From Hormiphora californensis (Eukaryota > Ctenophora > Tentaculata > Cydippida > Pleurobrachiidae): DNA of 64,000 nt. The notes below the pieces were generated by a model, which was not told where the DNA came from, ran no database searches, and worked only from the letters and a program-made list of their open reading frames with translations. The stretch is taken from positions 7,269,743 through 7,333,742 of the forward strand of contig CM035360.1 in the NCBI GenBank assembly GCA_020137815.1, read 5' to 3'. Below, one piece after another: positions 29,624 to 40,222 of this stretch. Positions within the stretch are counted from its first letter, which is position 1. Each line of letters opens with the position of its first letter. Made by a program: the position numbers and the translations under genes.

Positions 29624-31801
29624 ATGATACTGGAAAAACTTCAACTAAACTTCAACGGCAAAGACATCCCTCTCCCGTCAAAATCCCAATACATCAAAAA
29701 GCTAATCCTACAGACAGAAAAATTCTTGAAGAATATTCGTTGGAAAGTTTTCTGGTTCGAGAGGAAAGAAGATCAGCAGGAATTTGATGACGGAGGAGAC
29801 GACGACCCTCAACTAAAAATCCTCAGAAGTGATTTCAAATCAACAAAAACTCCACCCACCCATGAACTTCTAAAACCCTTCGAAAGAGACATCTACCACC
29901 TCATCGGAAATGTCGAGTTCAGGAAGATACAAGATCCAAAACTTCTTGAGATGGGAAAAGAAGCCAAGAGGATAAAAGAGAGGAAAGACATCATCATCAA
30001 CGCGGACAAGACCAACAACAGGTATGGTGTGAGCTTGACAGACTACAAACAATTATTACAAAATAACATTACAAAAGACTACACGACAGACAGAACTAAC
30101 AACCTGGCCAAAATAAACGCCAACATCCGAAAACACGCAAATTCACTAAAACTAGAGGACCGAATGGAAAAACACAGTGAAGCGGAGGCATTTCTGACAA
30201 TAAAGGATCACAAGGAAAATTTTCAAAACAACCCAAAATGCCGCCTCATCAACCCAGCATCCAACCAAGTAGGAAGAGTGAGCAAGAGGATCACAGAAGG
30301 AATAATAAAGGAGTGCAAACAAAAAACCGGCCTAGCACAATGGATAAGTACCCAGGAAATGATCAACTGGTTCTCCTCTAAACATCGCAACAACCCAACA
30401 CCCAAAAAAGCATCACTGATCCAGTTTGACATCTGCGAATTCTATCCATCAATATCAGAGCAACTGATGGATAGATCACTCGATTTCGCTAAAAGGTACA
30501 CCGATATCAGTGCGGAACAGACTGAGACCATCAAATCATGCAGGAAAAGCGTGCTATTCAGCAATGGAAAAGTTTGGAGGAAAAAGAACAGCGATTTCGA
30601 CATCACCATGGGAGCGTTGGACGGGGCAGAAGCAGCGGATCTAACAGGACTCTTCCTACTAGGGCAGGTGCAACAGTACCTGGAAACAAATCACAAGGGA
30701 AGCAACTGTGGACTGTACCGCGACGACGGCCTAATCTACGTAGAAAACAGCAACGGTCCTGAGATAACCAAAATAACAAAAGCGCTCCACAAGATCTTCA
30801 AAAACAATCAATTAAAGATAACAGTGGAACAAACAGGAAAGATAGTCAACATACTGGATGTAACACTATCAGCGATAAACGGAAGCTACAAACCGTACAA
30901 AAAACCCAACAGCAACATCGCCTACGTGAAACGTGCTTCCAACCACCCATCATCGATACTAAAAAACATTCCAGCATCGATACAAAAACGCCTTAGCTGC
31001 ATATCCAGTACCGAGGAGGAATTCGAAGGAGCAAAAGAGGAATACCAGGCAGCCTTGAAAACAGCAGGATACAGCAAGGAGTTAATGTACGAACAAAGAG
31101 GAAGAACCGGAAAACCCAAAAACAGGAAAAGGCAAAGAAAAATCATCTGGTATAATCCACCCTTCAGCAAGAACGTCGCCACTAACATCGGAGAACGATT
31201 CTTTGAATTGGTCAGACTGCACTTCCCACCACAACATCCATTCCACGCATTGTTCAACAAGAAAACAATAAAACTTTCGTACTCATGTATGATAAACATG
31301 GACGGGATAGTGAAGTCTCACAACAAAGCGATACTCAAGAAAGCGGAGGATGAGGAAAAACAGAGTGAACGCCTGTGTAACTGCAGAATTCCAGAAAACT
31401 GTCCTGTGGGAAACACATGCCTGAAATCCGGTGTAGTCTACGAAGCACTAATCAAACACAGCGACGGGGTAGAACAGAAATATGTGGGAATGACGGGTGG
31501 GTCATTCAAAACCAGGTTCAATGGTCACATGGCGACAATAAGACACGAAAAACACAGGACAGCGACAGAACTCTCCAAACTAGTTTGGAGCCTCCATGAC
31601 AGACAGATAACGTATGACATAACATGGCAGATCATCGCCAAAGCTCCACCATACCGCCCAGGCAACATCACCTGCTCTCTATGCCTGGCTGAAAAGTTCG
31701 CAATATTAACGAGGAAAGGACTAATTAACAAGAAAGGGGAGCTTCTTAACAAATGTCCCCACCGGAGAGGACACCTGGCATCACTTCAACAAACGGTTTG
31801 A
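29624..31801 (+). CDS. Penelope-like retroelement protein (RT + GIY-YIG), intact
   Basis: 725 residues in one frame. A basic/acidic N-terminus is followed by the Penelope-type region HSEAEAFLTIKDHKENFQNN, RT motif A FDICEFYPSI (about residue 268), catalytic YRDDGL (about residue 365) and the motif D region. C-terminal to the RT lies a Cys cluster (CNCRIPENCPVGNTC, about residue 585), then a GIY-YIG nuclease: VVYEALI, YVGMTGGSFKTRFNGH (about residue 618), then HRTATELSKLVW. This order is the endonuclease-positive Penelope-like type. The encoded protein reverse-transcribes its own RNA at a nicked target. The frame has no defect I can see, so this copy could be functional. The Met at 29624 is the first in frame after the terminal repeat. 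Confidence 0.95.
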   Translation: MILEKLQLNFNGKDIPLPSKSQYIKKLILQTEKFLKNIRWKVFWFERKEDQQEFDDGGDDDPQLKILRSDFKSTKTPPTHELLKPFERDIYHLIGNVEFRKIQDPKLLEMGKEAKRIKERKDIIINADKTNNRYGVSLTDYKQLLQNNITKDYTTDRTNNLAKINANIRKHANSLKLEDRMEKHSEAEAFLTIKDHKENFQNNPKCRLINPASNQVGRVSKRITEGIIKECKQKTGLAQWISTQEMINWFSSKHRNNPTPKKASLIQFDICEFYPSISEQLMDRSLDFAKRYTDISAEQTETIKSCRKSVLFSNGKVWRKKNSDFDITMGALDGAEAADLTGLFLLGQVQQYLETNHKGSNCGLYRDDGLIYVENSNGPEITKITKALHKIFKNNQLKITVEQTGKIVNILDVTLSAINGSYKPYKKPNSNIAYVKRASNHPSSILKNIPASIQKRLSCISSTEEEFEGAKEEYQAALKTAGYSKELMYEQRGRTGKPKNRKRQRKIIWYNPPFSKNVATNIGERFFELVRLHFPPQHPFHALFNKKTIKLSYSCMINMDGIVKSHNKAILKKAEDEEKQSERLCNCRIPENCPVGNTCLKSGVVYEALIKHSDGVEQKYVGMTGGSFKTRFNGHMATIRHEKHRTATELSKLVWSLHDRQITYDITWQIIAKAPPYRPGNITCSLCLAEKFAILTRKGLINKKGELLNKCPHRRGHLASLQQTV

Positions 31802-31971
31802 TGAAGGAGTCGAAGAGGAAGTTGAACGTTTTAAAATTTGCAAGCATTGTTCTGACGATTGCGAAAGCATGAAACTATTAGTAAACAATTAAAAACCTTG
31901 TATTACTTTGTAATCAGCTCCAGAATCTTGATCCTGTCGAGCGCTTTACCAGCAATCCCTTTATAAGCAAA

Positions 31972-34787
31972 GAGAGTCTTCTTTCACTAATTTTGTACCT
32001 CACAGAGTGGGTTCTTTTCTCGAGTAATGTGTGATCGTTGTCTGCTCTTAGCCCTTGTGGTTTTGCCGATCTTTTAGTCACCATTTCCATTAGGTATTTC
32101 GGAGCTCTGTGATTGATCACATTAAACATGAGGAAGCATATTTTGTAGCAGATTCTCATATTGACTGGTAAGAAGTGTAACTCTTTTCTGAGTACAGTGA
32201 TCCCTCGGCGTTCCCTCGTGCCCCGAACAAACCTCACTGCAGCATTTTGAAGTTTCTGTAGCCTCTGTATTTGTGATGTCTTGATACCATAAAGCAGAGA
32301 GTTCCCAAAGTCCAGGATGGAGTGTATGAAGACGTTAACAAGTCTCACTTTGGAGTCTTTATCTAGCTTTCCAGTTATACGCCACATGTTATGAAGATAC
32401 ATAGAGCAGCGTCTGACCACTTGTGACACATGGCTTTCCATTGACAGTGTTTCATCAAAGTAGATTCCAAGATTTCTAGCACATTTCGTTGTTTCCTTTG
32501 GTTCACCAAACACTTTAACTGTCTTAGGATTATCTGTAGTGTCATGTTTTGAGCGGATCACCATAACTTCAGTCTTACTTGTGTTTAATTTCAGACGATT
32601 GTGGACCATCCATCTACGAATTTCTTCAAGGCATAGCTCAATTCGAGTTTCTGTTGCCGAGAAATCAGCTGGCTGAAATTCACAGTATACCTGGGAATCA
32701 TCTGCATACAGGTGTAGTAGGACTCCATGTTTTTTCCCGATCTCTTCTAGCTCTCTTGTGTACATGACAAATAGTAGTGGTCCCAGTATAGACCCTTGCG
32801 GCACTCCTATTCTCATTTCTCGAGGAGAAGATGTTGTTCCTCCTACCTTGACTGAAGCTTTTCTTCCCGACAGATAAGAGGAGAACCATCGTAGTGCGAC
32901 ACCAGTTATACCATAATCACGCTCCAGTCTGGATATCAATCTCCCATGTTCAATCGTGTCAAAAGCCGCTGATAGGTCTAAAAGTAACAGCACTGCTTTC
33001 GATTTTTTATCGGTTATGACCAACAGATCATCCAGTATTTTAGTGGTAGCTGTTTCTACGCTATGTCCTTTTCTGTAGGCAGACTGTATTGATGGTAGCA
33101 GTTTGTTGTTTTCAAGGTATTCCGTGAGTTGTAGCGCTACTGCTTTCTCGACGATTTTGGATAAGAAAGGTAGATTGGACACTGGACGATAGTTCTTTAA
33201 ATCGTTCTTGTCATCTTGTTTGTAAGAGGGTCTTATTTGGGCTACCTTTAAAGCAGTTGGGAACTCTCCATTAGCCAGGCTCTTATTAACTACCGTAGTT
33301 ATTACTGGGGATAGTTCTGGCAGGAGTTTGGTCACGAATGATGTTGGCAGGGGATCAAGATCACACGCCTTATGCGACATATCGCGGACCAAAGATCGAA
33401 TACTTTCCTCTGATAGTGGGCTAAACTCCTTGAATTGACAGTTGAGGGTACGTGTATATTGCAGTGTCTTGACCTGGTCGCCCAGTTTTTTCGCTTCTTC
33501 CTCAATGTCTGCTGAAATTCTCTCAACCTTTTCTTGAAAGAATTCAGCAAACTTGTCCGCAAGAACTTGATCCTCGTATCCTTCTGGCTGTTCCTGTGGT
33601 GTTTTATCACGACCCATCAAGTAGTTGGTTAGTTTGAAGAAAGCAGCAGCATTGTTTTTTGAATCCTTAATTTTAGTCGAGAAAAAGTCTTGTCTTGCCT
33701 TCCTTATGATCTTGCCTGCCTCATTACTTGCCATTTTTCTTAGTTTCAGAGCGTCACACAGTTTCTTCACATCCCAGCTGTTTTTTAACACTGATCTATA
33801 CCACCTCTCGGCTTTCCTTCGCTTCCGTTTTGCAACTTCACAAGCTAAGTTATACCACGCTGGTTTCCCTTTCAGTGGAATTAGTTTTGGTGTTTCAGGG
33901 GCAATTTCATTCAGGAACTCAAGGAGAGTGTTATTGTATAGCTCAACACACTCTTCCACATTTTCAGGAAAATCTCCACCAATCAGATCCGATTGCAGAA
34001 TTCTTTCGACTAGATCTTCTAGGTCCAGGTTTTTAAGGGATCTACAAACAACGAGTTTTCTCTGTTTACTATTGGCTACTCCAATGTGTAATCCCATCTC
34101 AATCTGGTAATGATCAGGAAGGAAAACCTTTTCAGTAGTTTTGATGTTAGAGACTCCCGGGGCATCCTCTGAGTTTCTGCAAATCACTAAATCTAGTGTT
34201 CCTCCATCCTTGTGTGTGGGACCCTGAACTCTTTGTATATACCCATGGTCTTCTATTATACCCATAAAGTCAGCTGTAAGCTTATCTTTGGGTCGTTCAA
34301 CGTGAACATTGAGATCTCCAACGATCATAGATCCTTTTCTCTCAGCAAAACCCAGCAGGAAATCCTCAAGTTCTTCCAGAAAGCATTGGTTTTGTCTCCT
34401 CGTAGGAGAGCTATATACCACAGCCACTGTTGTCCTCTGTAGGCCTTTTCCACTGATTGTTGCCTCCAAGATCTCCATTGATTTGAACTGTTTGCTTTTC
34501 TTGGGGTTAGTCACATTGATCCCATCTCTGAAGATTACACCCACTCCCCCTCCTGGAGATCCTCGACTTTTGTGCACCAGGGAGTACCCGTATTCAGAGA
34601 TCTCTCGTTCTAGAGACTTTTCATTCACATGCAGCCACGTTTCTGTTACAAAAATCACATCAAGTCCCTCCCAAACCGCTTCCTCCATGATTTCATGTGT
34701 TAACGTGTAGCTTGGCAAACGTTGCTGGCGGGATAAGGCAGCGCTTTTCAAACGTGTAGCGCACGCCACAAAATTTCTAAATTTCAC
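31972..34787 (-). pseudogene. CR1/L2-like pol (endonuclease + RT), C-terminus displaced
   Basis: A long open frame of about 940 codons before the insertion. N-terminal endonuclease motifs: VTETWLHVNEKSLE, GGGVGVIFRDG, MIVGDLNVHV, GTLDLVI, LPDHYQI (about residues 45-230). RT motifs: SYKQDDKNDLKNYRPVSN, IQSAYRKGHSVETAT, LLDLSAAFDTIEH, GVPQGSILGPLLF and the catalytic LYADDSQVY (about residue 693). The ERRLS near its end should run into IAGPQLWNELPRQL, but the Penelope insertion replaces it with a short unrelated tail. The missing 3' part, through FKVLLKTHLFQ, lies at 24989-25109. The frame is otherwise intact. The first residues derive from flanking DNA, so the true N-terminus is missing. Confidence 0.92.
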
Positions 34788-35760
34788 TTAAAAAATAGAC
34801 TTTAAGGCAGCGCTTTTCAATTGGCAAACGTTGCTGGCCCCCAGGCAGCGCTTTTCAAGCTTTTATTTTCAAAAATCGGGTCTGATTTCGGAATTTAAAA
34901 ACAAAACACCCAGAATACGCCCGCGCGGCGTCAAGCACATGAAGTTTTCGCCGCACATCTTAGTGAATTATGCGCTGCGGCTAAAATTTGTACTTAAAAC
35001 GCTGCAATAAGTGAGCCGCGTAGACAAGCAGCTCAGATTTTGGACGAATTTTCTTTTTGGTTTTTTGTGGGAAACGTTAAAATTTGGAATGCGCTGCAGC
35101 CCCCTCATGCGCGCACCCCCGCAACGAGGGGACTGAAGGGAATGCCGCGCGCGCGTTTGGCCTGAGCTCAGGACGGGCCCGGCTGGGTCGAAGATAACTT
35201 TGCGAGCGAAAAAACGGCGGTGCTTATAACTTTGGCCCCTGAAGTCCGTTTGACTTGATTCTTTCACTAGCTGTTAGATCTGACAATTATCTACCTTGCT
35301 GTTTTTGAGAGAAGTAAATTGGACTTCAGGAAGCTGAGCAATAGCCGTTCAAAGATTGGTTGTTTTCAAAAAGTGACGTCACAGATCCCTGCAGGGACAC
35401 TTTGTTTCAAATTTGAATTAAAATCTCGAATTTTTTATTTTACCGCACTCGATTTTGCGGAGTTTGGTTCATATCTCCTGTTCCTGATAAGATAGAGACT
35501 TGAAACCGGTTGCATTTGAAAGCTGTTATCTTCCTCTTTCCAACGCTACCAAAACGATTTTTGTACCTTAACTGGAACCGGAGATATGATTGATTATGTA
35601 TTCCCCCCTAGCGCGGTATTCCCTCCAGGCCCCTATATTATATTATAAGGGGCCTGCAACGTATGCCAACGTTAAAATCTGGGTGTTTTGAGTTTTGAGT
35701 TTTGTTGGAGTGTCAGGCGTCAGCAGTCAGCACTCACAGTTTTTAGGGTTAGGGTCATTG
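34712..35760 (+). repeat. Dispersed repeat, copy 2
   Basis: Same block order as 540-900, with extra sequence between the blocks. Within it, 35466-35590 (ATCTCCTGTTCCTGATAAGA, CCAACGCTACCAAAACGATT, GGAACCGGAGATAT) resembles the loop of the element at 48973-49426. Confidence 0.7.
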
Positions 35761-35849
35761 TAGGCTGGGGTTAGGGCTTGTGTGGTTTATGGTTAGCCGT
35801 TAGAGCTATTTCCGGTAGCGTGCACCTGTAAACAGGCCTGTAAATCCAT

Positions 35850-36630
35850 CATCCGTCCAATCCTCCATCTTTCGTCAAACTTTCCACCACCCGTCCTATC
35901 CTCCACCATCTCTCCCATCCTCCATCATCCGTCCAATCCCCCACCATCCGTCCAATCCCCCACCATCCTTCCTATCCTCCACCATCCATCCTTCACCATC
36001 CATCCTATCCTCCATCATCCTGTTCCTATCCTCTATCAGCTGTCCTAGACACTACCATCACTCCCATCCTCCACCATCCGTCCTATTTCACCACCATCCC
36101 GAGTTAGGAGAGACGTCCTCCACATATTGTTCAGAGCTAGGGTTTTTTGAGTGCGTATTCTTGTTCGTTTGTGTGTGGTGGGTGTATGGGTTAGTAGGAT
36201 CTTGGCAACTGAGATGTGGAGTAGAGTCTGAGGGTAGTCGAGAATTGGCCGAGTATGGGCCAGGAGAAAACAGTTACAAGAAACGTGTACCGTTACGAAA
36301 ACGGCTGAAAGTGCAGTTATTCCTGCAGACTGTAAATGAACACTTCGAAAGTGATGATAAGTACGTGTTTATCAATGACAATCTTACTATTTTTATGTAA
36401 ACGATGTGTGCTGAACATGATTTACTGTTTCCAAGTAGTCTAGGTATGCTGTGTCCGTCTGTGTGTGCACCTTTGTGTTCTCTTGTGAGATGACCATTTT
36501 TTAATTAACTTATTTAACTTAACTTATTTGTGTTTTGTGTATGTCTTTATTTTTTGGGTGTTGGGGTATAAGTGTGAGTGTTAGTGTGAGTGTGAGTGTG
36601 AGTTTGAGTGTGAGTTCTTTGTGTGTGTGG

Positions 36631-36660
<30 letters not shown>
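35850..36660 (+). repeat. CCATC minisatellite and GTGTGA/GT repeats
   Basis: Irregular units around CACCATCCGTCCTATCCTC occupy 35850-36095. GTGAGT hexamers and a (GT)n run lie at 36570-36660. I see no gene between them. Confidence 0.85.
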
Positions 36661-36663
<3 letters not shown>

Positions 36664-36916
36664 GTGGTGTTTTGTAACTATCGTATTTTTAACTAACTTA
36701 TTCGCCTTTTTCTTTTCGATTTTAGTAATTTATTAAACCTGGTTAAATCTATCTGTCCGTTTAGCTCTCAGCTCATTGTTACCCGTCTCATTGGTTCGTC
36801 TGTGTGTGTTTGTCCCGCTTTAGGTAACTGCTGTTGTGCTATTAGCCTCGGCCTAGAAGCGTATATTAATGTACTTAATTTTTAACTATATTTTATACGT
36901 ATAGTGTAAGAGCGGG

Positions 36917-37634
36917 ATATATATGAGCTCAGCAACGCAAATCATCACAGGACACGCTCCTAATAGATATCACCTAAATAAGATCGGAAAAGCCGACTCC
37001 AATTCATGCCGACTGTGCGAGGAAGAAATAGAAACAATCGACCACATAATAACTAAATGCCCAGCAATTATGCTTGACAGACATAAAGCATTCGAAGGCA
37101 CCAACCCCACGGACCACATCACGGCACTAAGAACCTCAATCACCAAATCAGTTAAACTCTATAACATCTTCATGACAAAGGCATCTATAAAAGAAAGAGA
37201 TGTTGATAGCACACACACCTAGGAAGCAAACCGCAACACCTAAAGTTGCAGAAAACTCACAACCATAATATAAAACAATGCAGAAAATAAGGAATGCAGC
37301 GGAAGCAGAACCTACATCACCCTTATCACACTTTCAGACTGGATGTGCTCACCGGCACGGAGGTGGCCCCCCCTAATACAGGAGGACCTCGAAAGCCATC
37401 TCCGTACACGGGGAGTATAACAGTCTGAAATTCAACCGCACAAAATCACGTAGCTACCGCCCGGGGCACCTAAGGCATCCCGATGGGCTGTCAAGGGTAT
37501 CTCGACCCCCGGGTTGTATTTCATTCACAAGCATGCTATACCCCCCAGCAGCGGCAAATCCGTCTAGGAAGCCTTATGGTATACCGCCAAATATGGCACC
37601 ATACCAGCTGCTCAGAAGAAGAAGAAGAAGAAGA
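36917..37634 (+). mobile_element. 3' end of non-LTR retrotransposon, 12-bp TSD
   Basis: The frame 36923-37222 encodes TGHAPNRYHLNKIG then CRLCEEEIETIDHIITKCPA, the C-terminal zinc region that follows RT/RNase H in several non-LTR clades. About 410 bp of 3' UTR follow, ending in an AGA/AGAAG repeat (37618-37634). GTAAGAGCGGGA is present before (36905-36916) and after (37635-37646) the insert. The copy is strongly 5'-truncated. Confidence 0.85.
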
Positions 37635-37646
37635 GTAAGAGCGGGA

Positions 37647-38033
37647 GAGTCATATATTTTCTTATATTGACTTGATATAAATTGTGAAGTTCATATTCAT
37701 ATTCATAAACACCCAGATCGTAACGGCGGCCCATTTTTTGTTTGAAAACTCAGTAATACAGTTATTATTTAATAATTTTTTGCCCGTCTTTTTAGTAAAT
37801 CCTTCTCGAAATTTAAGTTTTAACCCAACACTGAAGTGTTTGTATGTTCGTGTTTTGTTATGCTCGTGTTTTGTATCCAGTATCCGTACCACTTTTGAAA
37901 GTGAGCGAGTATGTCAAGCGTAGGCTGTTGGTGCGTGCTCCATTATTTTACACTATAAAGTGGTATATATAAATCATTATATTACATTTACATTTACATG
38001 TTTAACAATGATTCTGTTATAAAGGTAATAGTG
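37647..38033. promoter_or_regulatory. Probable 5' region of the RRP15-like gene
   Basis: AT-rich region just upstream of the RRP15-like frame. A TATATAAAT stretch occurs at 37965-37973. No exon was identified here. Confidence 0.35.
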
Positions 38034-38717
38034 ATGACGGAGTTCGCCACGAATGAATCCCTCGCGGCCATGGGAGATCTCGTTTCCAAACTGGTTGAGA
38101 AACATGGACGGAAGAACAAACAGATCCTCGATGGAGACTTCAGCCTCCGAAAGAGACGGAAAGTTGAAAAATCTTCAAAGAAAGATCTCGCCGAAAAGAG
38201 AAAGCAGAAGAAGGAGTTGATGGAGAAGGGTCGAGAGGGTGTCGACAGTTTGAATGTTGTTCATGAGCGTGACTTGTCGAGGGTCGCAACAAAGGGAATT
38301 ATCCAACTCTTTAATGCGGTCAAGCAGCACCAGAAAGAAGTCGACACCAAGTTGAAGAAAGTGAAAACTGAGGCTCAAAAGGACAAGGTTCAAAAATCCA
38401 TAACCACCGGTTCTTTCCTCGATCTGATCAAGCCACAGGCGAAGGAGGAGACTGCAGAGTCTAAAGCTGAGGACAAGAAATGGGATGTTTTGAAGGACGA
38501 CTTCCTAATGTCAAGTAAACCAAAAGATTGGAAAGAAGGGGGAGACGATGAGGAGGAGGAAGAGAGCGATGGGAGCATAGCACCTCAATCCGATCCTGAA
38601 GATAGTGACCCAGAAGATAGTGAAGAAGAAGAAGAAGAAGAAGATGAAGATGAAGATGAAGATGAAGAGGTCGAGAGTGATGGAAGTGAAGAAGAAGAAG
38701 AAGAGGAAAGTGATTGA
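38034..38717 (+). CDS. RRP15: RRP15-like ribosome biogenesis protein
   Basis: Single-exon frame of 227 residues from ATG 38034; an in-frame ATG at 37998 is a less likely start. Rrp15 is a nucleolar factor for 60S pre-rRNA processing. The family-type core is DLSRVATKGIIQLFNAVKQH (about residues 77-96), a basic linker, SITTGSFLDLIK, then KKWDVLKDDFLMSSKPKDW. Basic clusters near the N-terminus (KRRKVEKSSKKDLAEKRKQK) fit nucleolar targeting. The tail is a long Asp/Glu/Ser repeat. The final coding block is duplicated downstream: the next unit reads TGAAGTGAAGAAG where the coding copy has GGAAGTGAAGAAG, so the stop may be a recent point change that shortened the tail. Confidence 0.88.
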   Translation: MTEFATNESLAAMGDLVSKLVEKHGRKNKQILDGDFSLRKRRKVEKSSKKDLAEKRKQKKELMEKGREGVDSLNVVHERDLSRVATKGIIQLFNAVKQHQKEVDTKLKKVKTEAQKDKVQKSITTGSFLDLIKPQAKEETAESKAEDKKWDVLKDDFLMSSKPKDWKEGGDDEEEEESDGSIAPQSDPEDSDPEDSEEEEEEEDEDEDEDEEVESDGSEEEEEEESD

Positions 38718-39039
38718 AGTGAAGAAGAAGAAGAGGAGAGTGATTGATAGATGATTTGATTTAAAGAGACTTTTAACTTATTGACACAACGCACTGTGGT
38801 ATAATTTATTACTTTTATCAGCAACATTTCAGGGTTGTATATATTCTGTGTTTGTTTCTTATCTCTCCCCCTCAAGAGAGCCGACAACTGTTGTTTACTC
38901 CCTCACATGTCACGCCCCCACCTCTAATGAGCCAGGGTGTGAACCCCCCTCCCCCCTGAATATGAAATACACTTAGTTTCCCAATTTTCTCCCCTTCCCC
39001 AACAACTAACCACCCCTCCTCTCCATCTAGCACATCACC

Positions 39040-39822
39040 ATGGCCCGAAGGTACGACTCCCGAACAACCACGTTCTCCCCGGAGGGTCGCCTATACCAGG
39101 TTGAATACGCCATGGAGGCCGTTGGTCACGCAGCCACCTGTCTCGGGATCCTTGCTGACGATGGTGTTGTCCTCGCGGTGGAAAGGAGGAACACAATCAA
39201 CTCTCTACTGGATGATAGTTTCGGTTCTGAGAAGATCTACAGGTTGGGATCTGATGCTGCGTGCAGTGTGGCAGGGATTACTAGTGATGCAAACGTGCTG
39301 ACATCCCGACTGAGGCTGATTGCCCAGAGGTATGAGTTCACCTACCAGGAGAGTATCCCCGTGGAACAGCTGGTGAGGAACATCTGTGATATCAAACAGA
39401 GATACACCCAAACTGGTGGACTCCGACCCTTTGGAGTTTCTCTCCTCTTCATGGGATGGGATAGCAGGTATGGATTCCAGCTGTACCAGTCCGACCCTTC
39501 CGGTAACTACGGAGGCTGGAAGGCAGCTTGTATTGGACACAACCACGCCTCTGCCGTCTCTCTACTGAAACAAGAGTACAAGGAGGAAGGGTGCACAATG
39601 AAGGAAGCACTTCTGCTGGCAGTTAAAGTTCTTAGCAAGACCCTTGACATCAACAAGCTGACTTCGGAGAAAATTCAGATTGCCACACTGACCCGTAGTG
39701 GAGATCGTACTGTGATTAAGGTGCTGAATGCTGACGATACTGGAAAGTTGATTACTGATTACGAGGCAGAGGCCAAGAAGGCAGAGGAAGAAAAGAAGGG
39801 AGCGTCAGGATCCAAAGCTTAA
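39040..39822 (+). CDS. PSMA4: Proteasome subunit alpha type-4
   Basis: 260 residues, intronless here. The start [20 protein letters not shown] carries the alpha-subunit N-terminal signature, followed by [36 protein letters not shown] and [19 protein letters not shown], all typical of alpha-4. The length matches animal orthologues. It forms part of the outer ring of the 20S core particle and gates substrate entry; alpha subunits are non-catalytic. The C-terminus is Lys/Glu-rich as in the family. It lies about 320 bp after the RRP15-like gene and 400 bp before lipin, all on the plus strand. The lack of introns in a full-length gene beside intron-rich neighbours could mean an old retrocopy that replaced the original. 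Confidence 0.97.
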   Translation: MARRYDSRTTTFSPEGRLYQVEYAMEAVGHAATCLGILADDGVVLAVERRNTINSLLDDSFGSEKIYRLGSDAACSVAGITSDANVLTSRLRLIAQRYEFTYQESIPVEQLVRNICDIKQRYTQTGGLRPFGVSLLFMGWDSRYGFQLYQSDPSGNYGGWKAACIGHNHASAVSLLKQEYKEEGCTMKEALLLAVKVLSKTLDINKLTSEKIQIATLTRSGDRTVIKVLNADDTGKLITDYEAEAKKAEEEKKGASGSKA

Positions 39823-40222
39823 ATGAGATTTCAGATTGTGCAAGGTGTGACAGTGTTGAAAGTGGGTTGTGAGAGATACTATAATATATTGAACTTTGAC
39901 TGGTTCAAAGATAACTAGGGATAACGTATTGCACTATATTGCATTATGATGGTATTGCACTCATACACTTGTTTGTGTTTATTATTTGTAAACAACTTCT
40001 TTTTTCCGAGTTGACAAGTTATACAAAAATGTGTTTCATTTTCCACCAAACCTCCTTCATCCCCCAAACCCTTCCCCTGTTTCCTATGGCCCATTCCACT
40101 GATCAATGCCTATGTTGTTCCTAGCGTGAAAGAAGGCCGAGGCGATTTTTTAGATGGTGATCAAAGGGTTAAGTATTGCAGCGACTAGTGTGTGACCAAG
40201 AGATATCTGAGGAGGAAACCCA

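Larger units (their letters stand above)
25125..31971. mobile_element. Head-to-head Penelope-like element cluster
   Basis: Four units in mirror order. A full copy on minus (about 25125-27514) and a partial on minus (27515-27798) abut a partial on plus (27799-28005 plus 29309-29517) and a full copy on plus (29518-31971). The mirror centre is at 27798/27799, where 3'-part sequences of the two partials are fused. Each full copy follows a partial in tandem. The terminal direct repeat CAGCTCCAGAATCTTGATCC (and about 38 bp more) is present at 29518-29575 and 31914-31971. A 15-bp target duplication flanks the cluster. Tandem and inverted arrangements with pseudo-LTRs are known for Penelope-like elements. 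Confidence 0.93.
24486..34715 (-). mobile_element. CR1/L2-like retrotransposon interrupted by Penelope cluster
   Basis: The minus-strand pol runs from about 34715 to 31972 and resumes at 25109, ending at 24989. A pyrimidine-rich, T-dominated tract at 24486-24569 is its poly(A)-like tail. The 15-mer GAGAGTCTTCTTTCA is present at both insertion edges (25110-25124 and 31972-31986), so the two halves are one element. The 5' end is truncated near 34715, where the dispersed repeat begins. Confidence 0.9.

Noticed and set aside
39905-39935. TAGGGATAAC resembling a homing endonuclease site
   Set aside because: Only ten bases agree and there is no intron or endonuclease nearby.
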